A stretch of 64,000 bases of DNA from Salinimicrobium soli. Its GTDB lineage: Bacteria; Bacteroidota; Bacteroidia; Flavobacteriales; Flavobacteriaceae. The position numbers were made by a program, and so were the translations under genes. This document shows, piece after piece, positions 1 to 7,646 of this stretch (its first letter is position 1; each line of letters starts with the position of its first letter). The notes beneath the pieces were generated by a model, which was given only the letters and a program-made list of their open reading frames with translations, made no database searches and was not told where the DNA came from. The stretch is from positions 496,001 to 560,000 of the forward strand of contig NZ_JBLUWW010000002.1 of the NCBI RefSeq assembly GCF_048323655.1, given 5' to 3'.

Positions 1-203
1 TTCCTGAGAATTTTCAAAGAAAACATTTATTTAATTGAGCTGTTTTTTCCGGCTATAAATTCAGTTCAGGCTATTTCTACTGAGGCAGAGACAAAAAGGG
101 TCTTAAAAATGGCTTTTTTGGATATCAACAATTTGTTCTGGATAATTCTCTTCTAAAACTGAAGTGAAATACTCTTATCTTGGTCAGCAAAACCAACTCA
201 ATT

Positions 204-1079
204 ATGGCCTCAGGAATTTTTGCATTGCTCGATGATATTGCTACTTTAATGGATGACGTAGCGATGATGACCAAAGTCGCCGGGAAGAAAACGGCCGGCA
301 TCCTGGGTGATGATCTGGCAGTGAATGCAGAGAAGGCTTCCGGATTTATGTCTGACCGGGAATTACCCGTGTTATGGGCAATTACTAAAGGTTCTTTTTT
401 GAATAAAGTAATTATTCTTCCTGTAGCCTTCCTTCTTAGTGCTTTTATTCCTGCTGCTGTTACTGTTATCCTAATTCTGGGTGGGCTTTATCTTGCTTAT
501 GAAGGAGCTGAAAAAATTTATGAGTACTTTTTTCCTCATGCTCCTCATGAAAATAAACCAAAGTTGGAAAAGCTTTCAAAAGAACAAATTTTGACAAGGG
601 AAAAGGAAAAGATCAAGTCAGCCATCCTTACAGATTTTATTCTTTCCGTTGAGATCATTATCATCGCTTTGGGCACGGTGGGAAATGAATCTCTCACTAC
701 ACAGATCCTGGTTGTCACCATAATTGCCCTGCTGGCTACTGTGGGAGTCTACGGAATAGTTGCTGTGATTATAAGAATGGATGAGTATGGTGCTAAACTG
801 ATAGATCTAAATGAAAGAGAAGACAGTATTTCTGATAAGATCGGTAAATTCCTGGTCAATGCGCTGCCCAAGGTTATCAAGAGCCTGTCGGTAATAGGAA
901 CTATTGCTTTGCTACTGGTTTCAGGAGGTATCTTTGTCCATAACATTCATTTTCTGCACGGACTGTTTCCAAGTCTGCCGGGCATACTGGTGGAATTTTG
1001 TTTAGGCCTTATAGTCGGAGCTCTAGTATTGCTGGTCATTAATGCAGGGAAAAAAGTTTGGGAGAAGATCAGGAAGTAG
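204..1079 (+). CDS. DUF808 family inner-membrane protein (YedI-like)
   Basis: The N-terminus reads MASGIFALLDDIATLMDD and continues through KKTAGILGDDLAVNA and RELPVLWAITKGS, the conserved block of the DUF808/YedI family as I remember it from E. coli YedI. Several hydrophobic segments follow (about residues 75-105, 150-200, 235-255 and 265-285), so it is a multi-pass membrane protein of unknown function. The frame opens at a TTG at 180, but the ATG at 204 matches the family N-terminus and is preferred. It stands alone, about 120 bp before the histidine kinase gene. Family assignment is strong; the biochemical role is unknown. Confidence 0.85.
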   Translation: MASGIFALLDDIATLMDDVAMMTKVAGKKTAGILGDDLAVNAEKASGFMSDRELPVLWAITKGSFLNKVIILPVAFLLSAFIPAAVTVILILGGLYLAYEGAEKIYEYFFPHAPHENKPKLEKLSKEQILTREKEKIKSAILTDFILSVEIIIIALGTVGNESLTTQILVVTIIALLATVGVYGIVAVIIRMDEYGAKLIDLNEREDSISDKIGKFLVNALPKVIKSLSVIGTIALLLVSGGIFVHNIHFLHGLFPSLPGILVEFCLGLIVGALVLLVINAGKKVWEKIRK

Positions 1080-1198
1080 ATCAAATTTTTTTCAAAAATG
1101 AATTAAATCTCCTCAATATTTTTTCATAATTTAATACTGTTCTTAATTCATCTTAAGGTTTCCTCTGCTGTTTCAGCTGATTTTGTTAAATTCGTGTT

Positions 1199-3130
1199 AT
1201 GAAAATAAAGCGATCTTTAACATTTACCGGTTTGATCTTTCTGCTATTTCTTTGGGCTTGTGAAGATCGCAAAGAATCGCAGTTTCCTCTTCAAACAGAA
1301 GTACAACCCGGAACCCCGCTTTATTTTTATAACAAAGGTTTGGATACCTCTGATCTGGAAGCGAAATTAAAGCTCTATAACACAGGCCTGGATTCCATCC
1401 GTTCGATTAAAGATACCATGCTTTCTTCCCTCCTGGAAGGAAAGGTTTATGCTCTAATGGCCATGGGACAACTTGAGACGGCCTCTCCCTGGATTGATAG
1501 CCTGATCACTGTAGCCAAAATACAGAAGGATTCCTTTTTTCTGGCCAAGGGATATTACCGGAAATTCACTGTCCATAACTACAGCAACCAACCGGGAGAG
1601 GCGTATCGAAATGCGTATCTATCAAAACAGGTATACCTGCAAACCGGCGATACCTCCTGGGCAGGAAGGCGCAGTCTTGATATGGCCAATATTCAAATAG
1701 GGGTGGGAGATTATTCTGGTGCACAGGAGTCAGCTACAGAAGCTTTAGAATATCTGGACAGGGACCAGGATTCTAAATATGTCAGCTCCGCATACAATGT
1801 GATAGGGCTGGCTTATATGGAGCAGGGATTTAATGAAGAGGCAATAAGAGAATATAAGAATGCCCTGCAATATGCCACAAGAAAAGAGGATAGCCTCAGT
1901 TACCTGCATAACATGGCTCTTTCACTTCGGAATGAGAAAAAATACAAGGAGGCTTTAGAAATATTTGGTGAGATTGTAGAATCAGATGAACCCGATGTGA
2001 GCTCGGCAACCCGATTTCTGGACAACATGGCCTTCACTATGTGGCTACAGGATCCATCTGTAAAAGTAGATTCTCTTTTGTTTACCGCCCTGAACAAACG
2101 CCAGGAGATCAATGACCATTATGGTATTGAAACCAGCTATATGCATCTTACGGAATATTACTTTGACAAAGACAAGGCAAAAGCAAAAAGATATGGACAG
2201 GCCTTGTTGAAAGCTGCGAAGGATAATTCCAATCCTTCTGTTGAATTACTGGCCCTGAAAAAAATGATAGAACTGGCTCCGGCCGGCGAAAGAAAAAGCT
2301 ATGTGGACCGATTCGTAAAGTTGGACGATAGTCTTGATCAGGCCCAACGGCAGGCGAAATATCAGTTCGCTAAAATAAACTTTGATGAGGAACAAAAGCA
2401 AAAACAAATCAGGCAACTGGAAGCTGTAACGATGCGGCAGGCTTTAAAAACCCAGCAGCTTGAATCCCGTACTTTGATCATTTCTCTTTTTGCAGCTTTG
2501 GGAGCAGCTATGGCAGGTATCTTTTTCTACTATTTCAAACAACGGGCAAAAAGAGAGCGCCTGCGAGAAGTATATCTCACAGAGAACAGGATCTCGAAGC
2601 GTATTCATGATGAACTTGCCAATGACATCTATAATGTCATGAATCACCTGGAAAATGTGGCTCCCCCGGCAGCAGTAGATCAATTGGAACATATCTACAA
2701 CCGTACCCGCGATATATCACGTGAAAATGCCGAAATTGATACGGGAGAAAGCTTTCAGGTTTTCCTGTTGGGCATGCTGAGTACCAATACAGGGGAGGCT
2801 AAATTGATCTTGCGCGGAGAAAAAGAGGTGAACTGGGATAAAATTTCCCCAGAAAAGAAGATCGTACTCTACCGGGTTTTACAGGAATTGATGGTGAATA
2901 TGAAAAAGCACAGCGGTGCACCTCTGGTAGCAGTTTCATTTGAACAGCAGCTAAAAATGCTGAGAGTTCAATACTCCGATACCGGAAAAGGAACTACAGC
3001 ACAACAGCTAAATTCCGGAAATGGATTGAAGAATTTGGTGAACAGGCTCCGCACCGTGGATGGAATTATTGATTTTACCACTAAACCAGGCAGAGGCTTA
3101 AAAGCCGAAATTCGCCTTCCCCTTAAATAG
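1199..3130 (+). CDS. TPR sensor histidine kinase, no adjacent response regulator
   Basis: A 643-residue protein with a lipobox-like N-terminus (FLLFLWAC), tetratricopeptide-type helical repeats over about residues 35-390, a basic coiled stretch, one membrane segment (about 425-446) and a cytoplasmic C-terminal kinase module. The phosphoacceptor block is RIHDELAND with His470. The ATPase N box has Asn567, and the G1 box is DTGKG at 594-598, followed by GNGLKNL. This is the HisKA_3/HATPase arrangement of Bacteroidota TPR kinases, which usually pair with a LuxR-type regulator. No regulator gene lies on either side here, so its partner is elsewhere. The signal sensed is unknown. Confidence 0.85.
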   Translation: MKIKRSLTFTGLIFLLFLWACEDRKESQFPLQTEVQPGTPLYFYNKGLDTSDLEAKLKLYNTGLDSIRSIKDTMLSSLLEGKVYALMAMGQLETASPWIDSLITVAKIQKDSFFLAKGYYRKFTVHNYSNQPGEAYRNAYLSKQVYLQTGDTSWAGRRSLDMANIQIGVGDYSGAQESATEALEYLDRDQDSKYVSSAYNVIGLAYMEQGFNEEAIREYKNALQYATRKEDSLSYLHNMALSLRNEKKYKEALEIFGEIVESDEPDVSSATRFLDNMAFTMWLQDPSVKVDSLLFTALNKRQEINDHYGIETSYMHLTEYYFDKDKAKAKRYGQALLKAAKDNSNPSVELLALKKMIELAPAGERKSYVDRFVKLDDSLDQAQRQAKYQFAKINFDEEQKQKQIRQLEAVTMRQALKTQQLESRTLIISLFAALGAAMAGIFFYYFKQRAKRERLREVYLTENRISKRIHDELANDIYNVMNHLENVAPPAAVDQLEHIYNRTRDISRENAEIDTGESFQVFLLGMLSTNTGEAKLILRGEKEVNWDKISPEKKIVLYRVLQELMVNMKKHSGAPLVAVSFEQQLKMLRVQYSDTGKGTTAQQLNSGNGLKNLVNRLRTVDGIIDFTTKPGRGLKAEIRLPLK

Positions 3131-3247
3131 ACCCTTTCCCTAGAAAACTTAAGGTGGACCCTAAAACAAATTCACCAAAAATGGGTATTGGATATTAATT
3201 CCATTATCTTCAGCTTTACCATTTTAAACAATATCAAAAACAAACTA

Positions 3248-3883
3248 ATGCAGGACTTCAGAATCAATATCATGGCAGGACTGCTTTTTAGTTGTTCTTT
3301 ATCCCTATTCGGCCAGGGCGAAATTTCAGATTGGGTTCTGGAAAAAGAGGAGGATGAAATTAAAATAAGCTACCGCAAGGTAGAGCTTCCGGGAAAGCCG
3401 GAAGTGAGAGAAATGAAAGCTGAATTTCTTGTAAAAGCCGCAATTCCGGACATATTGGAGCATTTCCGAAGTCCTGCCAAGCTTATCAAATGGCAGACTT
3501 CCACAGAGGAATGTACTATTAAGGAATTGGAACCTGAGCAATGGCGAACGTACCTCCGGTTTGATCTTCCATGGCCTTTTAGATCAAAAGACCTGGTTAC
3601 CCATAATTCATTAAGAAAAGGTGCGGGTACTGCCACTATTACAGCCAGAAGTACACCCAACGCGCTGCCCCAAAAAAATAAAACTGATCGCATTTTAAGC
3701 CTTGAATGCCAATGGTCATTTAGGTCTGCGGGAGAGGAAGGAACTAAAGTGATCTATACCAGTATCAGTTACGATGAACCTGAATTTCCAAGATTTATTG
3801 CAGATCCGGTCGTTCAACGCAGGATCCTTAAAAACTTTGGCCTGCTAAGGGAAAATGCAGAAAAGGAAGCAGTTGAGGAATAA
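3248..3883 (+). CDS. Exported START-domain protein
   Basis: The protein is about 211 residues from the ATG at 3248. That start leaves a clean signal peptide (MQDFRINIMAGLLFSCSLSL ending at FGQG); an upstream TTG at 3188 would add a non-signal extension. The mature part has the START-like pattern: WVLEKEEDEIKISYRK, a central LRFDLPWPFRSKDLV block, then a C-terminal helix. START domains bind lipids or other hydrophobic ligands in a deep pocket, and bacterial exported members have no settled function. It follows the histidine kinase gene by about 115 bp on the same strand and may share its transcript. Confidence 0.75.
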   Translation: MQDFRINIMAGLLFSCSLSLFGQGEISDWVLEKEEDEIKISYRKVELPGKPEVREMKAEFLVKAAIPDILEHFRSPAKLIKWQTSTEECTIKELEPEQWRTYLRFDLPWPFRSKDLVTHNSLRKGAGTATITARSTPNALPQKNKTDRILSLECQWSFRSAGEEGTKVIYTSISYDEPEFPRFIADPVVQRRILKNFGLLRENAEKEAVEE

Positions 3884-4078
3884 ATAAAATTCCTTCTTAA
3901 ACTGTAAAAAGACAGAATTTTTCCACAAAAAGTAATTTTGAATTATATAAATATTAACTTATTGGCTGGAAAGGAAGTATTTCTTCCCCTTTCAAAGGCT
4001 GATTGTTAACCGGAGTCTGGAATGCTATTGGAGCTTACTGCGGGGGGTATATTATTACGAACGGAAAAACAATAATAC

Positions 4079-4882
4079 ATGAATTCGTATCACAACTTGA
4101 CCGTTATTACCGGGGCAAGCCAGGGTTTGGGGAATGCTTTTGCAAAGACCTGTGCCGCAGAAGGCCGGGATTTGGTCCTTATCTCCCTTCCTAATGAAGG
4201 ACTACCGGAAACGGCCCGCGAGATTGAAGAAAATTTTGGAGTGCAGGTGAAGTGCTTTGAAACAGACCTTACCAGGATGGCTAATATTAAGGCGCTGGTA
4301 AAGGAGTTGTCCTCCTTCAGGATCAATATGCTAATTAACAATGCGGGTCTTGGTGGAACAAAAAAGTTTCAGGACGCCTCAGCAGATTATATTGAGAACA
4401 TCATTCTGTTGAATATTCGTTGTCTGGTGATGATGACCCATCAATTGCTGCCGTTCTTTGACAAAGATCAGCAAACCTATATTCTGAACATTGCAAGCCT
4501 GGCGGCCTTTTCCCCAATGCCCTACAAAACCGTTTATCCTGCTAGCAAGGCTTTCGTAATGTCTTTTTCAAGGGGCCTTTACGGAGAGTTGAAAGATACC
4601 AATATTCATGTGGCAGTATCCTGCCCCGGAGGTCTTGCCACAAATTCTGAAGTAGCAAACCGGATAAGTACCCATAACAGCTTTGTTAAGAAGTCTATCC
4701 TTACCCCGCAGGAGGTTGCTGAAAAGAGTTACCGGCAGTTGCTGAAGAAAAAATACCTGATCATCCCCGGCAGGATCAATCATTTAAGTTCCCTGTTGCA
4801 GCGCATTGTTCCGGTAAGGTTTCAGTTAGGTATAATTGCCAATAACCTTCAAAAGGAGATCCTTACATATCCCTCCGTATAA
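4079..4882 (+). CDS. Classical short-chain dehydrogenase/reductase
   Basis: A 267-residue SDR with the cofactor loop TGASQGLG near the N-terminus, NNAG near residue 88, a catalytic Ser near 140 and the YPASK motif with Tyr153 and Lys157. All catalytic-tetrad positions look intact, so it should be an active NAD(P)-dependent oxidoreductase. The second half (SCPGGLATNSEV, then a basic C-terminus) resembles fatty-acyl or steroid-type SDRs, but the substrate cannot be read from sequence. It begins a compact same-strand set with the genes at 4898 and 5632, with gaps of 15 and 5 bp, suggesting one transcript. Confidence 0.85.
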   Translation: MNSYHNLTVITGASQGLGNAFAKTCAAEGRDLVLISLPNEGLPETAREIEENFGVQVKCFETDLTRMANIKALVKELSSFRINMLINNAGLGGTKKFQDASADYIENIILLNIRCLVMMTHQLLPFFDKDQQTYILNIASLAAFSPMPYKTVYPASKAFVMSFSRGLYGELKDTNIHVAVSCPGGLATNSEVANRISTHNSFVKKSILTPQEVAEKSYRQLLKKKYLIIPGRINHLSSLLQRIVPVRFQLGIIANNLQKEILTYPSV

Positions 4883-4897
4883 TAAAATATTATTTCA

Positions 4898-5626
4898 ATG
4901 GATCTTAGTTTTAAAGCAGAAGACCTGCAGGTTTTTATACCTGTTGTGATTGGCCTCCTCAGTTTTCTGATCTTCTGGTTCGCCCAGCAGTCCAATGGGC
5001 TTCGCAAGAGATTTATATTAAAATATGGAGAGGAGAAGGGGAGTGCTCGCTTCATTTTGTATACCCGCTATCTCGGCGGAATAACTATGGGTTTGTTACC
5101 GGCAGCAGTTTATTTAATACTGCTTCCTTCTTCAAACCTGGAAGATCTTGGCCTTTTACTAAAAAGTTCGGCCGCTGTTCCGGTGGCGGTTTTCGCTTTC
5201 GGAATGATACTGATCCTTTTTCCGTTGGTTTACATGAATGCCAAAAAACCGAAAAATCTGCTGGTCTATCCCCAAATACGGAGTTCTGAATGGGACCGGA
5301 AGCTAGTGGGAAATAACCTGTTGTCCTGGGCAGTTTACCTCCTGGGTTATGAAATGCTCTTTAGAGGAGTACTTTTATTTCCACTGGTTGCTGCTTTTGG
5401 AGTATGGCCGGCCATTGCGATCAATATCGGGTTGTATTCGGCAACACATATCCCCAAAGGTTCCACAGAGACCTTTGGCGCTTTTCCTTTTTCTGTCGTT
5501 TTATGCCTTATTTGTCTTTATACCGGAAATTTCTGGGTGGCTTTCATCGCTCATTTGACCATGGCCTGGACCAATGCGTGGTTTTCCCTGAAGCACAATC
5601 CCCAAATGAAAATCATTAAAACCTAA
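4898..5626 (+). CDS. CPBP-type (Rce1-like) membrane protein with degenerate catalytic motifs
   Basis: A 242-residue protein with six to seven hydrophobic segments. The C-terminal half carries GYEMLFRGVLL, YSATH and FIAHLTMA, which line up with the three CPBP/Abi motifs (EExxxR, FxxxH, HxxxN/D). The first Glu of motif 1 is Tyr, Phe of motif 2 is Tyr, and the last position of motif 3 is Ala. Glu, Arg and both His are kept. It may therefore be a weak or inactive member of this membrane glutamic-protease family. It is packed between two oxidoreductase genes with very short gaps, so co-function with them is likely but unspecified. Confidence 0.7.
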   Translation: MDLSFKAEDLQVFIPVVIGLLSFLIFWFAQQSNGLRKRFILKYGEEKGSARFILYTRYLGGITMGLLPAAVYLILLPSSNLEDLGLLLKSSAAVPVAVFAFGMILILFPLVYMNAKKPKNLLVYPQIRSSEWDRKLVGNNLLSWAVYLLGYEMLFRGVLLFPLVAAFGVWPAIAINIGLYSATHIPKGSTETFGAFPFSVVLCLICLYTGNFWVAFIAHLTMAWTNAWFSLKHNPQMKIIKT

Positions 5627-5631
5627 ATCTC

Positions 5632-6621
5632 ATGAAGATCTTTGTCACCGGGGGAACGGGCAGTATCGGTGCCCACCTAGTTAAAATGCTTTCAGCCCGT
5701 GGTTATACTGTGCATGCGCTGGTAAGGTCTATGGAAAAGGCGGCACATATAAATTTCCCCAACGTAATCCCCTTTTTGGGAGATATTACAGACAAAGCTT
5801 CGATAGATAGAGCCTTGGCCGGCTGTGAACAGGTCTATCATCTTTCGGCATATGCTAAAGTTTGGGCGAAGGATTCCGGCACTTTTTACAAAGTGAACGT
5901 GAAAGGCACGGTAAACGTATTACAGGCTGCTCTTGAGCAGCAGGTGAAAAAGGTGGTGGTGACCAGTACGGCAGGTGTGTTGGGTCCTTCGATAAATGGA
6001 GTAATAACCGAAGAAAAGATCCGGGATGTAGATTTTTTCAATGAGTATGAAGGTTCCAAAGCCATGGCAGAATCACGCATCAAGGACTTTGTTACCACGT
6101 TTGACATGAATGTAGTGATCGTCTCACCAACCCGGGTTTATGGTCCTTTTATCTTCGGAATGCCTTCCTCTACGACCTTACTGGTAGATAAATATGTTAA
6201 TCACAACTGGTGGATCTACCCCGGTGATTCTAAAAAACTTGGTAACTATATCTACATTGAAGATGCTGCACTCGGCCATATTCTGGCCATGGAAAAAGGC
6301 CGGAAAGGTCATACTTACCTCCTTGGAGGTGAAAATCATGATTACGTTTCATTTTTTGAGATCATGGGTGAAGTTTCGGGAGTGAAACGTAAAATGCGCA
6401 AGATCCCGGTGTGGGTGCAACGCACGTATGCGCATGTGATCCTCAAAAGGGCCGAATGGTTCAATAAAGAGCCTATGGTGACGCCCAAATGGGTGCCAAA
6501 AGGAGAATTTGATTGGGAAGTTTCTGTAGATAAAGCAATTAAAGAGCTTGGTCTGCCTGTAACTCCATTAGAAGAAGGACTTGCCAGGACGGTAGATTAC
6601 GTGAGAAATTTATCCCGCTAA
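5632..6621 (+). CDS. Extended SDR: NAD-dependent epimerase/dehydratase family
   Basis: A 329-residue protein with a Rossmann loop at the extreme N-terminus (FVTGGTGSIGAHL) and an active-site YEGSK with Tyr139 and Lys143. The pattern (VTSTAGVLGPS, SPTRVYGPF, then a substrate domain) is that of dihydroflavonol-reductase-like or 3-beta-HSD-like extended SDRs, acting on a sugar nucleotide, sterol-like or other ketone substrate that cannot be specified. It starts 5 bp after the CPBP gene. Its last 12 bp overlap the 3' end of the convergent gene at 6610-7572, so the two transcripts meet tail to tail. Confidence 0.85.
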   Translation: MKIFVTGGTGSIGAHLVKMLSARGYTVHALVRSMEKAAHINFPNVIPFLGDITDKASIDRALAGCEQVYHLSAYAKVWAKDSGTFYKVNVKGTVNVLQAALEQQVKKVVVTSTAGVLGPSINGVITEEKIRDVDFFNEYEGSKAMAESRIKDFVTTFDMNVVIVSPTRVYGPFIFGMPSSTTLLVDKYVNHNWWIYPGDSKKLGNYIYIEDAALGHILAMEKGRKGHTYLLGGENHDYVSFFEIMGEVSGVKRKMRKIPVWVQRTYAHVILKRAEWFNKEPMVTPKWVPKGEFDWEVSVDKAIKELGLPVTPLEEGLARTVDYVRNLSR

Positions 6622-7572
6622 TCCGGAATTTTTCATTTTTGTGAGGTAGGCCAGGGAATCAATGATAGCGGCATCTGTGTTTTGAAAATCAATTTGGAGT
6701 TCCTCTTTAGATTTCTGGTTTTCGTAGTAGTTATTCATGCTAAGGGAATGCATATTGACCGAATTAATGTCAGTGCGAAATCCCATTTTTAAAAGCAGAT
6801 CACCGGCATAACCTCCCAGCAGCAACAAACTTTTTGGTACTTCTATGAGCATCGACTGCTGATTCGTAAGGGCGGTAAGCCTTTCGAAAAATTGGCGGTA
6901 TTTTAAATTTTCTCCTGCCAGCACATATCTTTCTCCATTTATTCCGTGCTCCAGGCAGGAAATAAGACCTTTGGCAACATCTCTAACATGCACAAAATTC
7001 TTTCCGCCGGGAGGGTGGAAGATGAATTTCCTGTCCATTCCCATCAATATAATTTTTCCTGAAGTGGGCTTTGAATCATAAGCCCCCAGCATAAAGGTTG
7101 GATTGGCTATTACCACTTCCAACTCTCCTTTCTTTTCCAGTAGTGCTTTTTCTGCCCCCAGTTTGCTTTGGGCATAAAAGGAGCGGGTAAACGGAAACTT
7201 CATCTCTTCGGAAGGGTCTTCGCTCACCGTATTAGCTGTGCTGACGTAAACAAGTTTCCGGATCCCGTTCTTTAAGGTGGCCTCGAGGACATTCATGGTT
7301 CCTTCTACATTGATCTTGTGGTAATGGTTGTAATCCGGAATATTTTGAGCTGTTTCGGCAGCCAGGTGGATCACAAAATCACAACCTTCCATCTTCGCAT
7401 CCAATTCCTCCATAATGCTTCCCCGGATCAATTCGAGTTCCGGACTTTTTTTTCCGGAGTAATTCTGTGGGTCCCTCACCAGGCCTTTGACAACAAAGTC
7501 ATTATCCAACAATTCCTCGATGAGGTTAGTTCCCAACAGACCACTTGAACCGGTGACAAAGACTTTCTTCAT
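6610..7572 (-). CDS. Extended SDR: NAD-dependent epimerase/reductase family
   Basis: A 320-residue protein with the N-terminal loop VFVTGSSGLLGTNL, the Asp-rich second strand region (CDFVIHLAAET) and YAQSK with Tyr133 and Lys137. It belongs to the same broad extended-SDR group as the convergent gene at 5632, but the two sequences differ clearly and are not a recent duplication. The substrate is unknown; the architecture fits reduction or epimerisation of a hydroxyl or keto group. Its 3' end overlaps the neighbouring gene by 12 bp. The start is an ATG with no competing upstream candidate. Confidence 0.85.
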   Translation of the reverse strand: MKKVFVTGSSGLLGTNLIEELLDNDFVVKGLVRDPQNYSGKKSPELELIRGSIMEELDAKMEGCDFVIHLAAETAQNIPDYNHYHKINVEGTMNVLEATLKNGIRKLVYVSTANTVSEDPSEEMKFPFTRSFYAQSKLGAEKALLEKKGELEVVIANPTFMLGAYDSKPTSGKIILMGMDRKFIFHPPGGKNFVHVRDVAKGLISCLEHGINGERYVLAGENLKYRQFFERLTALTNQQSMLIEVPKSLLLLGGYAGDLLLKMGFRTDINSVNMHSLSMNNYYENQKSKEELQIDFQNTDAAIIDSLAYLTKMKNSGLAG

Positions 7573-7600
7573 ATTAACAATATAAGGAGTTTTGGCAAAG

Positions 7601-7632
7601 AAAAAACGGAAGCTTCCAAGGCTTCCGTTTTT
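7601..7632 (-). terminator. Rho-independent terminator for the glycosidase gene
   Basis: An 11-bp perfect stem (AAAACGGAAGC with GCTTCCGTTTT) and a 7-nt loop, followed on the minus strand by a T run. It lies 15 bp beyond the stop codon of the glycosidase gene. Confidence 0.85.
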
Positions 7633-7646
7633 ATATTTTCAGTTCA

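Noticed and set aside
1..156. Open frame of 51 codons entering from the left edge on the plus strand, ending TAA at 154-156
   Set aside because: It could be the 3' end of an upstream gene, but the translated sequence shows no recognisable motif and a frame this long is not rare in AT-rich DNA. It cannot be judged without the preceding sequence.
4003..4015. TTGTTAACCGGAG, identical to the start of array boundary copy 1
   Set aside because: It is isolated, 26 kb from the array, lacks the GTTRRRY part and any repeat, and lies before an ordinary SDR gene. It was treated as a chance match.
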